Assembly (NCBI GenBank): GCA_000711775.1
Contig: ARYC01002014.1
Location: 1-64,000, forward strand
Direction of reading: 5' to 3'
DNA length: 64,000 nucleotides
Source of the DNA: Oxytricha trifallax
Lineage: Eukaryota > Ciliophora > Spirotrichea > Sporadotrichida > Oxytrichidae
Part shown: positions 25,248-36,026 of the stretch, in pieces
How the letters are laid out: the number at the start of each line of letters is the position of its first letter
Numbering within the stretch: position 1 is the first letter of the stretch
Made by a program: the position numbers and the translations under genes
The notes under the pieces: generated by a model
Told to the model about the DNA's origin: nothing
Database searches by the model: none
Seen by the model: the letters and a program-made list of their open reading frames with translations, nothing else

Positions 25248-25392
25248 TTAGGTGGTGCTCCTAAATATGTTCTCGTAAATTTAGGAGGGGAAATTTTAAA
25301 ATTTAATTTTTTTAATGCCACCACCTAATACGGTTTTGAACTTTAATTTAACCTCCTAATTAAGTTTTAAATAAATTAGGAGCACCACCTAA
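25248..25392. repeat. Small inverted-repeat block in TBE kinase/22-kDa intergenic region
   Basis: TTAGGTGGTGCTCCTAA (25,248-25,264) pairs with TTAGGAGCACCACCTAA (25,376-25,392). The core CACCACCTAAT recurs at about 25,319. It lies between the divergently transcribed kinase and 22-kDa genes, so it could be a small insertion or a shared regulatory palindrome. Confidence 0.65.
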
Positions 25393-25611
25393 TTAAATTA
25401 ATTACTATTAGGAGCAATTTAATGGAGAAAGTTTGATAAAAATGGAACTCAAACTCTGAAACTTGGAGAAAGTTCCTCCATCTTTATCTATTTATCTGAT
25501 TCAGGTTGACCTCCAAGTGGATCTCCCTATTTAGTAGAAAAATTTTAGTAAGTTTAGAATGGATATCCATAATTTTAAATTTCATTAACATTTATAGAAA
25601 CTGGAAACAAG

Positions 25612-26402
25612 ATGGAGTCTATGAATGATGCAATGAAGAGAATTTAATCTCAAGATTTAATAGGAAAATTCAGAAGTAAGGAAGATCTTTACAGATACTT
25701 GGTATAGCAAGGTAAGTTTTCACTTATAACTAACTTATTAACCATAGTTGGATTGTTCTTGCCAACACAGGAGGGAACAAAAATATCATTATTAAAAGCA
25801 TTGTTAAGTGAAGAGAAAAAAGCTTTTAAGTCTAATGAAATCAGAATGATCGAGATACCTAACTACCCTGAAATATCAGTGACAAACCTATATGACGATG
25901 CTATGAGTGATCGGGACGTAGCTCTCTACCTTCCATCAAAGCTACAGCTCTCTAATAAGTTGCCAGAGAGAAACTTCTTCTTTGGTGTTCTTGCAACTCT
26001 GAAACCTGAGTACTTAAATGAAGTTATTTTAAGAAGCTCATAAGAAACGATACAGCATCTCTCCTGAAGAAAAAGAGAAAAAAGGTATTAAAATAAGTGA
26101 CACCTGGCTGTAGGAACTTCAAAAGCATCCTTTCATCTCAAGTAAGCTTAGTCTTCTAACTTTATAGAAAAACTGGTACTGCTATATACTTGATGAAAGA
26201 ACGCAGCAAATTAAACAGAGAGAGAAAGTCTCAAGTAAAACATGAATTGAGCAAGAGGATCTTCAAAGATTTATAAAAGCCAGAAGAGATGAACATAGAT
26301 GCAGGAGCTGGCACTAAGAGAAGAAACATGGGCCCAAGCAAGCCTTAAGAGGAAGAAAAGAAAGAGAAGCCAATTCCCTTTACAGGAAAATTTAATATGT
26401 GA
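25612..26402 (+). pseudogene. TBE 22-kDa protein gene, two frameshifts
   Basis: Starts MESMNDAMKRI. Intron 1 at 25,712-25,747 (GTAAGT...TAG) joins VQQ to VGLFLPTQEG. Intron 2 at 26,142-26,167 is only 26 nt (GTAAGC...TAG). Core blocks: SVTNLYDDAMS and NFFFGVLATL. An extra T near 26,027 and a lost C just after intron 2 shift the frame relative to the intact copy at 45,370. Family stop TGA at 26,400-26,402, seven bases from the convergent transposase stop. Confidence 0.85.
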
Positions 26403-26408
26403 ACTTAT

Positions 26409-27459
26409 TCATTCGTTTAAATCTAAAACTTATTTATAAACACAAAATCTCCCTTCTCTTGCACGTACTTTAGCTTTATCATCGCTGACTCTCTTAGCAG
26501 CACTCTTAATAAAATCTACTGTATCTATCTTTAAGTCCTGCATCAAGTGATAGAGTAGCAATTTCTTATAATGACCTTTCAATAACCCCCAATATAATTC
26601 AATACCATTGAACTGAGGACTGTAGGGAACATTAAATACAGGTGTTATGTTTAGCCTTTCATATTCCTTCCTTGTGTCTTTAGTTTTATGGACAGATAAG
26701 TTATCTACAAACAGAATAATCTCTTAGTCGGCGTACTTATCTCTGAGTTATTATAAGAACTTTATGTATTATTCGGTCTTTATTGACCGAGGGTGGATAA
26801 CATAAGTCTCGAGGCCATTATCTTCGCTTATTCCACCAAGAATTGCATGAGTTTAAACCTTAACCTTTTAATCATATAATTCAATGTAGCTATATCTTTT
26901 ATACCAAGACCTTGATATGAAGGTATTAAACGTGAATACTGCCTCATCAGCGTGTATGAACTTAATATTGTTAGTAATAGCCCTCTGCATTTAATCGAAT
27001 ATATAATTTAAATTATCCTTATAAAATGGAACATTAAAGTCAATCACTCTCTTAATGCGATTGACTGTCTTGTAAGATATTCCGTTCTTTTTATATATGT
27101 TAGCTATCGATTATTCAGATATGTGAAGCTCAGGAAATTGGCGATGAAACATCACAGCCCTCTAGGCTAGAGAGAAATGAGCCCAGTATTTAAGAGTCTT
27201 ATCATTAATAAGATAGTCAATATGATGCTGTTAAAATTTTCGAGGTTTTTTAGGCTTAGAGTTAAGCTGCTATCTCTTTAAATTCAATGCTAATAGACAG
27301 TGAGACCTCACAGTTGCAGGAGATTTATGAAGTAGCCTTGCTTTTGATGTATAATTAAGAATAAGTCTGAGTTGATCACCATATTAATCACATCCATAAC
27401 GCAGCTTAAACAATAAATCTATATACTCACTGTCATAAAACTGACCCCAAACCTCGCAT
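26409..27459 (-). pseudogene. TBE transposase (42-kDa, D34E), one N-terminal frameshift
   Basis: ATG at 27,457-27,459 (MRGLGSV), then one extra base near 27,436. After that a single open frame runs to TGA 26,409-26,411. First D in KFIHADEAVFTF, second D in LFVDNLSVHKTK, E in YSPQFNGIELYWG. Spacing of the last two is D34E, as in the Tc1 branch. TAA/TAG occur at many Gln positions. If the N-terminal shift is real the product is lost, though a downstream start might leave the catalytic core intact. Confidence 0.9.
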
Positions 27460-27676
27460 ATAGTCACTTAAAATACTAATATATAAACATTAAACCACTA
27501 CATAAACCCTATTAAAACCCGAATAAAGAATGCACTAATAGTCTACTTTTATCAATCAAAAACTCAATCAAACTACTGAAAGGGTTTTGGGGTTTTGATT
27601 GTCTCTTCACTCTCTGGCAGCTCTGTATAAATAAAGTGAATGATTTATCTCTGGCACTGCGACGAGTATAAAGATC

Positions 27677-29100
27677 TCAAGTCTTAATTTTTTCTTTGAT
27701 TTAGTCAAGCTTTTATTATCCTTTCACTAATCTTCTCTTTGAACTTGTAGTACTTCTTTTACTTTTGGATCTCTCTCTGCTTTGAGCCTTAGAAATATCA
27801 TGGTGCTACCGCTTTAAATTCTTGTGCACCAATTGGTATACCTGCACGAATGGTTTATCTTGAAGCACAGGATTTTAACTCATCTTTTATTCATAAACTC
27901 TATGAGAGAAGGTTAATAAAAACTCAACTTACTTTATTCAGCTTATCCTTCAATTTATTAAGGCTCCTTTTTTCTTCAAGATATCTTGTTTAACGACTGC
28001 TGCTGGGTTGCTTGCTTCGCTGTAAGCTTTCTCAATGAGAGTTACAATATGTTGAACGATTTCTCTTACAATATTATCTTGCTCATAATGGTTTGAAAGC
28101 TCTGCAGAAATTTATTCTTAAGGCACCTAGTTTAATTCACGAAAATTTTCCATTGCTTCTAATCGGTTTTATAAAATTGATTATACTAAATTGTCTTTGC
28201 GAGCAAGTATAAGCTCTATCTCTTTCTTTTCAACAATAAGTAGCTGCTCTGCACTATCTTTAGTAGCTTGCTTATATAATACTCGCTGCCACCTGCCTTT
28301 AGTGTTAAGTCTCCCAATTCTACCAATGATATATTCTTCAGACCTTTTTGAGAAAACATCAGCAATGATTAAATATCAACCACCATTTTAATCGATTTCA
28401 TCATTTGTTGAGATATCTGTTACTCTCCCCTGTGGCTCGTTGAGCAAATAAATCCCGTATTTTGTGCTTGCATTTCTCATTAAATACGTGTCTTCAAGCA
28501 CAGATTCAATTGCAGTCACTTTGGAGTGGCTAAAATTAATGAAATCGAAATCGGATTTCTTTAAATCTATTTATATAGCACACTAATTTGTTGAAGCCAC
28601 TAACTATTAAAACTTGTGAAACAGCAACTTAATCCTATATGATTTCCATGATTCTTTGTAAGTAATCTCCTTGATTTGAACTTATCAACAAGTCTGGTAA
28701 CTAAGTTTTCTTGTATCCTTACGGTTTATCAAGGGTAGGGAATACTACAGGTGTGCTATGCAAAGTTAAACTTTTATGACAATTTTCTTCACTTTGAGAA
28801 AGATGGCTTCCTGAAAATCCAATAATACTTCTTGATTGCTTGTTAAAATTTAGCTGGTTTATTATGTCGTCAGTGGAGCCATCGAAGAGAATCCAGTTGT
28901 ATTCATGAAGAAGCACGATGCTATCGTTCCACACACTCATGAATTTAGCAGACTTCATTTATTTCTTAAGTTGTGGTTGAGTGAAAATATATTCAATGCA
29001 GCCCTAATTTATAATTTTATTTTTGATAATTTTCATTGTATTAACTAAATTTAAAAAAATAAAAATCTCCAAAAAAAAGTAATTATTTATCAAATATATG
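27677..29100 (-). CDS. Putative SF2/SecA-like helicase gene, C-terminal segment
   Basis: Minus frames read MKSAKFMSVWNDSIVLLHEY, WILFDGSTDDIINQL, GFSGSHLSQSEEN, then YLIIADVFSKRSEEY next to IIGRIGRLNTKGRWQRVL. GRIGR followed by a Gly is like SF2 motif VI, and the combination recalls SecA-type C-terminal helicase folds, but this is a guess by eye. A Gln/Glu-rich helical tail follows (QLLIVEKKEIELILARK). One shift near 28,555 and a possible intron near 27,905-27,937 are needed. Likely stop TGA 27,677-27,679, about 80 bp from the TBE. It may continue the gene at 38,515-40,420. Confidence 0.45.
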
Positions 29101-30449
29101 AGAATTTAGGTTGGTGTATTAATTAATAAATTGAATAAAAAATTAAATAATGAAGTATAAAAATTAATTCTCGGAAGTCAATATGAAGCTTATAAAACTC
29201 CTAAGGTTTGGGAAAGATTAATATAGCAAAGACTCTAAGTTATTTATGAAAATTAAAGAGACAAGAAAAATAACATGATTCAAAGAAAGTTTAATCAATA
29301 AATTATAATAAAGTGAATCAAAACCTCTTTTATTTAAGAAAACAAACAATAATAAGAACAAGCTTAACTGGATCAACATGATTTGGAGTACTTGGTTTCA
29401 AGGAATACACTATAAGCTTAGAAGCATTTATCATTGTAAAAGCGTGCTCTTCTTTTTCATAGAACTTTCCGGAAAAGAAAATAACTTAGCAACAACTTCA
29501 TAGAATATACAAGATCCATGGAATAAGTTTCGAGAGAACTAGGACAGATTATTTTTTAATTGAAAAAAATAAGTTAAACTTTTAAGATATTTAGTGATAG
29601 ACATACCCTTAATTATTGATAAAATACGAAACAATAGGAAATATCAAACATTTTTAAAATCAAAACAGCCATTAATAAACATATGTAAAATAAATTACAA
29701 CTTAATTTATAAAATAAGCAAAAAGTGATATTTTTACTAAACACTATCATTATTTGTATTAGAAAGTTTATTTATAGTTTAAATTTTTGTTTATTTTTGA
29801 GTTAATTTTAATGATTACTTGCATCATTTCAACAAAGATATATTAGTGTAGTAGTAATTTTGAAGATTCATAGTATATTCTTAATAAATTCTTCATACTG
29901 TAATCCAATTAAATTTGAGATGCGCTGATTGTAAACTCTATTTTGAGAATAGTATGAATAACTTTAGTTTTAATATGCTAATGCTTATATTCAGATGTAT
30001 GTTGTATTAAAAAAGTAAAATTTACGAGCTTTATACACTTACTTAATAAGTTTATTTATTAAATTACAGCTTAGATTTAAGAGGTTTGAGAGATTCCATT
30101 TTGTTTTTCCTTCATTTTAAGTATAATTTAGAAATATATAATTTTATTACGTTATTTAATTGTTAATCACAAAAATTTAAATTCAAAAATTCATGCATAA
30201 TAATAAAAATTTCTGAAAAAAAAAGATAACATAGTTTATCTCGATGAGACTATTTTCAAGGCGCATAGTATGAACATGAAATCTAGAGCAAGAAAGTATG
30301 AAAACCAAGTACTAAAAAAAGAGGGACTTTGTGTTGATACACTAGCAGCTGCTGTTGTCATAATTGGCAAGTTTGGACTAGAGCAATTTATTATAAAGAA
30401 GAAATCTATTAAGTTACCAGACTTGAAACTTGTAATAGATAAATGAATT

Positions 30450-32104
30450 GGCTAAAATTTAAAGATTCGCCAATTATTAGAAATATAAATGCATAAAAAT
30501 CTCATTGTGATATATAATAAAATTCTTATAAATTAAAGTTGAAAAATCTACTATAACTCGGTCTCTCAAAGTCGAAAATATTCTTCAACAATAGTAAACT
30601 GATTTTTTAAGATGTTAATGGAGCTTCATGTACATTTCTTTTCTTGCACAAAAATTTAAAGGTTGTATTGCTTCTTTTCTAATATTCTCACAGTCATTTA
30701 TGATCTTATTTTTATTTCAAATCTCAGAAATTTCTTTTTTTTATCATGAATTATAGATATAAATTTGAATAGTCAAAAATAAATTTGTAATTTAAAACCT
30801 ACCAAAGCGAGAAAAAATCTATTCAAATTTCTCGCTTTGGTGGGCAAAATTATTAAATATTGATTCATTATAAATATTGTATAATATCTAATAAATTAAA
30901 AATAATTTCAAAATAAACTCTTGAGAATTTCTTTCTTGATTTATAATATTTCTGGTATGTTTGTTTATATGAATGAATTAACTATTATAAGCAACATTAT
31001 TTAAAGATATTACTTTTATTAGAAACATTTATACAATTATTTAATTTCATCAGAAATTTTTAATAAGTTAAACAATTTGTAATTAATTAGAAATATGAAC
31101 TTTTGGGGGGGGAAAGTTTCCTGCACTCGTGATAGTTTCCTGCACTTTTTTTATATGTAAAATTTCATAAATTTAACAATAAAATTTTTCTTACAACCCA
31201 TAAATTTTAAGATATTTTTTATATCATATACGAACTTCATGAAAATAAAGTGTTATACATTATCTAATATTATATACCATTGAAAGAATAAATTAGAATT
31301 TTAACAATAATTGGATAAAATATTTGGAATTTCATTAGACAGAGAGAGCAATATTATGGTTGAGATACAGAAGTCTACTAATATCAGATGGAATCTATAT
31401 AGTGGATAAATTTCACCCTTGCTTGGATGGTGATTAGATTCCATGTTAATAAACATATTGATTAATTGAAGAATAGATTGAGTAAAAAAATTTTTAAAAA
31501 ATTAGTAAAAAATTTGGTTGATAAATGTGATAAAAATCAAATTCTAAAAATGAAAAAAAATTTAGTGCAGGAAACTATCCTAAAAATTTTTTTTTATTAT
31601 AAACCGGTGCAGGAAACTTCCCCCCCCCCGAACTTTTTATACTTTTGTTATACCTCATTAATATTTATAATGAATCAATATTTACTAATTTTGCCTACCA
31701 AAGCGAGAAATTTGAATAGATTTTTTTCTCGCTTTGGTAGGTTTTAAATTACAAATTTATTTTTGACTATTCAAATTTATATCTATAATTCATGATGAAA
31801 AAAAAAGAAATTTCTGAGATTTTTAATAAAATGAGATCATAAATGACTGTGAGAATATTGGAGAAGAAGCAATACAACCTCTAAATTTTTGTGCATCATC
31901 AGCAACTGAAGAGAAGAAATGTGCATGAAGCTCAATTAACATCTTTAAAAATCAGTTTACTAATGTTGAAGAATATTTTCGACTTTGAGAGACCATGTTA
32001 TTGTAGATTTTTCAACTTTAATTTATAAGAATTTTATTATGTATCACAATGAGATTTTCATGCATTTATATTTCTAATAATTGGCGAATCTTTAAATTTT
32101 AGCC
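30450..32104. repeat. Composite foldback element, family C, inside the transposase
   Basis: Arms of about 400 bp (30,450-30,848 and 31,690-32,104) start GGCTAAAATTTAAAGATTCG and end with its complement. AAATGA flanks both sides (30,441-30,446 and 32,105-32,110). Each arm holds an inner palindrome, CTACCAAAGCGAGAAA...TTTCTCGCTTTGG. The region between the arms contains another element (31,105-31,629). No gene. Confidence 0.8.
31105..31629. mobile_element. Poly-G-ended short element with 8-bp target duplication
   Basis: The left end is a run of G followed by AAAGTTTCCTGCACTC and a second GTTTCCTGCAC; the right end mirrors it with GTGCAGGAAACT twice and a run of C. GAACTTTT is exactly duplicated at 31,097-31,104 and 31,630-31,637. 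The interior is AT-rich with no convincing gene. Nested inside the family-C foldback. Confidence 0.8.
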
Positions 32105-32598
32105 AAATGATAGCTATTGGGGAAAGCAATTAATGATATTCCTAGATAACTTAAGAGCTCACCATTCGAAGTTATTGTAAGGAAAATTGTTGGAGGTTGA
32201 TGTTCCATAGTCTTAGTATAATTGCATAGAAATGGTCTTTTCAAGGGTAAAGAAAAACTATACATAAACTTTATGTCAACATGATTTCAGGGATCAACAA
32301 TAAGACAAACTATGTCTTTGTGGAAAAATCTATAACATAAATTCAAAAACATTGAAAGAAGGTGCTTAGTTTTGATGCGTTCTTTATTACTTTATACATA
32401 AATAATTAATTTACTTAAAGTTTATGTTATTAAAATTAAATTATGTCACATGTTAAATTGCATTCTTTTGCTAGGTGGGCTTTTCATAATTTGAGATTCA
32501 TTGTTTATGTGCATAAAATTTTAATTATGTTGCTGAATTTACATCGGCTGCTGTATTTCTAAAACAATCTCAAATCTTTTCCGTTTTTTGTTCTGTTT

Positions 32599-33270
32599 TC
32601 ACTCTTTAGAACTGATCTTAAGCATCGATAAGACTTTTACCTTCTTTTCTAAAATTAAATATTTATATAAATTTATGTATATATAACTTACTAGAGTATC
32701 TAGAAATTGATTGAATTTCCTTAAGCAGTTCTTCATTAATTTGTGTTGTTACTTTCTATTCTTCATCAGCTTAGCCTGTGTATCTAAGATTCTGCTGATT
32801 CTGTACAAGCCACGTAATGAACTCATTCTTTAGTGTAGCTAGTATTCCAAAGAAGAAGTGCTTGTCAGGTAGCTCCTTTATGTCTTCGTAAATTCCTAGG
32901 TATTTGTTTACAGCTTACTCATTTTTAATTAGGTCATAGATGTTTGCTACAGAGAGCTCTGTGAAGTTAAGAACATCAACATAAGTTATGTCTGCAGATT
33001 TTATGAGCTCTATCTTGCAGCTCAATACATCTTTAATGAACCTCAAAGTAGTCTTTTTAAAACTAGGCATGTGATATCCCACTAAAGTATTAAAGTTAGG
33101 AAATTTACATGAATATTTGAAATGGCATCACCAGTCTTGCTTGGTATTCAGATGTCCCTCAATCTACTTAATGTTTATGTTCACGATATTCTTGTTACTT
33201 TCAATAAGCCTTGTAAGTCTATCTAAAATGAATTTAATTAAAAATAGTTAAGACTTAAATATTTTTGAGT
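32599..33270 (-). pseudogene. Diverged homologue of the TBE 22-kDa protein
   Basis: TLRFIKDVLSCKIELIKSAD, then LSVANIYDLIKNE and KHFFFGILATLKNE line up with the TBE 22-kDa protein (SFLKAILCDEKKAFKN, ISVTNLYEDAM, SFFFGVLGTL). A 53-nt intron (32,649-32,701) lies near the position of TBE intron 2. Stop TGA at 32,599-32,601. Upstream, the same frame extends past MPSFKK (33,070) through VGYH, matching the TBE residues after intron 1, and then meets one TGA (about 33,138) and a possible acceptor near 33,226. Unknown function. Confidence 0.65.
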
Positions 33271-33632
33271 TAGAATGAAAAGTTTAAGTCCATTTTATTT
33301 AATTCGCTTATATAATAAATTAATAAATTTGATTGGTTATACTTTTCTATTTAGATTGGGCCTTGTCTAAAAGGATTTAACGAAATATCATTTATGAACA
33401 TAAAAATTTCAACAAGAAATCATTATGCATGAGAATAAACACATCTTTTTATTGTTCCAGAATCCTTTTTTTTCAAAATAAATAATATCATTTTATCAAA
33501 GTATATTTGACTTTGACTTTCTTTGAAGTTAAGAATTTTCAAAGTTAAAACCCAAGAACCCATAGATTGAAAAATAGGGATGTCCCCTGGGGACATAAAC
33601 TTTATGTTATTAGGGGTTTCTGGGTTTGATAT

Positions 33633-34044
33633 TGTAGAAATACATTTGAATTTGGAAAATTAAATATAATTAATTTAATATAAATCAAAATCGTGGCAGT
33701 TAAAGTTGGCCAATTTAAACGATCTAGGGCTCATTCGATAGAGAATTCAAAATTAGCTGGACTTTACTATTGGCGGTACTATTTTATCGCATCCCTGGAG
33801 CGAGATAACTCGACTTTAATTAAACACATCTAAATTCATTAAATTATACCCTCACATTAAAGTCAAGTTATCTCGCTCCAGGGATGCGATAAAATAGTAC
33901 CGCCAATAGTAAAGTCCAGCTAATTTTGAATTCTCTATCTAATGAGCCCAAGATCGTTTAAATTGGCCAACTTTAACTGCCACGATTTTGATTTATAATA
34001 AATAAATTTAAATTTAATTTTCCAAATTCAAATGTATTTCTACA
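33633..34044. repeat. Foldback element, family A (copy 2)
   Basis: Same ends (TGTAGAAATACATTTGA) and arm blocks (GAGAATTCAAAATTAGCTGG, CTATTGGCGGTAC) as the element at 16,547-16,963, with a different loop. Arms of about 190 bp. It lies between the 22-kDa-like and kinase-like genes. Confidence 0.85.
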
Positions 34045-34179
34045 ATAATAATTTATTTAACCACAATTTTAAATCTTGTTTAATAACATTATTCAAATCT
34101 ATTTAATAAAAACTTTTAATTAAGTAATTTCTTAAACTAAAATTATAGAATCTTCTTCTTTGTCATTAAGGTATTCCCA

Positions 34180-35480
34180 GTCAAACTCCTCTTAAGATTA
34201 AGAAGAATCTGAGACATAAAATTCAGGTAATTTTGCAATACCCTTAACAATTAATTTCAGGGTGCAAAACAATTTCAAGGAAGCATCAATATACTAAGAA
34301 TACTTAGAGATTTGGAGCAGCAGAAGAAAGAAAGAGTACAGCTTAAACTCAAAATAAAAAGCCTTAAAAATTCACGAAATATGACATTTGCAATTAATTG
34401 TATACTCCAGTCGAATTCAAGAGACAAAGAAAAGTTCACTCAAGAAATCAAGGGTCCTTCTCTCAACTCAAACGCCAAGGGAATTATGAATTTTTTGAGT
34501 GCTAAAAGTTGGAGCTAAATGTAAAATCATTTGCTGATAAAGATTAATTGCTTAAACATTTATGTTAGCACAGTAAAGCAGAACTTACAGCTGCCTGCTA
34601 TTCCGAGATTGTAGGCATATATTTTCTAATTTTCTTTATAGACAATCAAGTAGATTCAATGCCTCATCGCAAACGACTAAACTGAGGGTATATCAATTGA
34701 CAAGAGCTAACTTCAACATGAAACAAAGGATATGCTCTTTAACCAATCTCCTGCTTCTGTTTAAGCATTTTAGCCAAATACTGAGGAGAGTTTTACCATT
34801 CTTGAGGAATAGATTCTCAATACTTTTCAAAAATAACATGAACAATGTTTTGACGGTAAAGAGTAAAATACTTAACTATCTTCTCTGAAATGGTGAGGTG
34901 GGAATTAAAAAGTATTATTCAGATTTCAAAACATTTTGGAGTGTTCTTTCCTGATACCAGCCTATTCAATCAGATAAAAATAGACTTATGTATTCATTGG
35001 AAAAAAGCCTTGAATAAAGATTTGAATTTAGTTACTAGACTTTTGAATTAGTTTAAAATAATGAGCTTAATTCAAGAAAATTAAGCTGAGTATTTTGATT
35101 AAATAGTTGGAGTAAGTTTTGATGACTCTAACATGAATATAATGACTAAGGAGAGCTATACTAATTAGTATTTAATGATAAGACTTAGCAATATATTTTC
35201 TAAGAAAGCTATAATAGAATAGTTGATTGATGCTATTAAAAATCTACACTAGTTAGGAATATTCCATAGGTTTTGACTCCTGAAATTATCAAGCTTAAAA
35301 GTGACAAAGAACCCCAGATTTTTATCACAAACTTTTCTCATGCATCTATAGTTTGTCTAAAAGTTCAGATAAGTTAAATCTTATTGTGATAATATTATCA
35401 TGCTAGAGACTTGAAGGAAATGGAAATGCCTGATATTTGACAAGACCTATACCTACTTGTGGTAATAATTATCGAAGTAA
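34180..35480 (+). pseudogene. Diverged TBE-type kinase-like gene
   Basis: A likely intron at 34,226-34,259 (GTAATT...TTTCAG) leads into a long frame with LRDLEQQKKERVQLKLKIKS and QTIKQIQCLIANDQTEG. A further frame reads ALNKDLNLVTRLLNQFKIMS, AIIEQLIDAIKNLHQLGIFH then R, and, after a one-base shift, LTPEIIKLKSDKEPQIFITN. The last part mirrors the TBE kinase block ELHELGYVHRDLKPENVMLN, but the catalytic Asp of HRD is lost. No zinc finger seen. Position and strand match the kinase of a reversed TBE. Confidence 0.55.
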
Positions 35481-35837
35481 TTCTGGGAACGATGCTATGA
35501 TAATTATTATGACACAGGTAGGTACTCAACATTTCTTAGACGAAAGTTACAGGATGATTAATATTTTGTTATAATTCTATAAAATATAGGGGATAACTTT
35601 AATTGTTTATCAACTATTGATGATATTCATTTTTTTTTACTTAGATGAAATAATTTCAATGAATTAATTAATTAATTATTGCTAAAATACACAAGATTAA
35701 GAAATCATAGAAATACAAATTCAATTTAATATTCTGAATGATTGCAACTGCAACTGATCACATTTAGTTTTAGAAAATATTTGATTAAACACATTTTTAA
35801 TTTGACATATAATTATTATTATTAATTAAGACCAAAT

Positions 35838-35901
35838 AGTACAATTTGTACATTGTACAGTTAAGAATTAATGTTTTAAAAATCAGATTGTACAAAATGA
35901 A
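35838..35901. promoter_or_regulatory. Candidate iterons (TTGTAC repeats) in the Rep-element TIR
   Basis: GTACAATTTGTACATTGTAC is followed about 30 bp later by GATTGTACAAAAT. The same arrangement occurs inverted in the right TIR (about 38,245-38,320). Repeated short palindromic motifs near a Rep gene are typical origin/Rep-binding sites; here it is inference only. Confidence 0.4.
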
Positions 35902-36026
35902 GATAGGACTACAGATTAATATATATAATATATAAAATTATAATAAAATGAATGTTGAAATCAGCGAAGTGATTTCCCTCATAAATAGAATGTTTTGTGA
36001 AGATCGGATATCACTTTCAACTTTCA

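Larger units (their letters stand above)
23442..27597. mobile_element. Complete TBE transposon (4,156 bp)
   Basis: Left end CAAAACCCCAAAACCC, right end its complement, with terminal inverted repeats of roughly 110 bp. ATT is duplicated at 23,439-23,441 and 27,598-27,600, the ANT target of TBEs. Contents in order: zinc-finger kinase (minus), small inverted-repeat block (25,248-25,392), 22-kDa gene (plus), transposase (minus). The length is close to the known 4.1-kb TBE size. All three genes have frame damage. In hypotrichs such elements are removed during macronuclear development. Confidence 0.95.
29183..32375 (+). pseudogene. TBE-like transposase, split by nested insertions
   Basis: The N-terminal part (about 29,270-29,590) has SSFSQNFPEKKITQQQLHRI and YKIHGISF, which align with the TBE block RQFPELHISEQSIANIYKKNGIS. 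The first catalytic D is in NIVYLDETIFKAHSMN (about 30,240). After the 1.65-kb foldback the frame resumes with LMIFLDNLRAHHSKLL (second D) and SQYNCIEMVFSRVKK (E). D to E spacing is 27, shorter than the usual 34, implying a small deletion. Ends TGA 32,373-32,375. Convergent with the 22-kDa-like gene, as in TBEs. Confidence 0.65.
29183..35640. mobile_element. Deeply diverged TBE-like element with three TBE gene families
   Basis: Transposase (plus), 22-kDa-like (minus) and kinase-like (plus) genes occur in the order and orientation of a reverse-complemented TBE. Each is recognisably related to its TBE counterpart but far more diverged. No C4A4 termini were found near 29.1 or 35.6 kb, so the edges are approximate. 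Two foldbacks (30,450-32,104 and 33,633-34,044) inflate the element. Lies between the two halves of a possible host gene. Confidence 0.6.

Noticed and set aside
23342..27676. Open frame across the TBE at 23,442-27,597 (PESEETMERW joined at ATT)
   Set aside because: Short (about 50-60 codons) and downstream of a likely true stop at 27,677; chance is plausible with one stop codon in the code.
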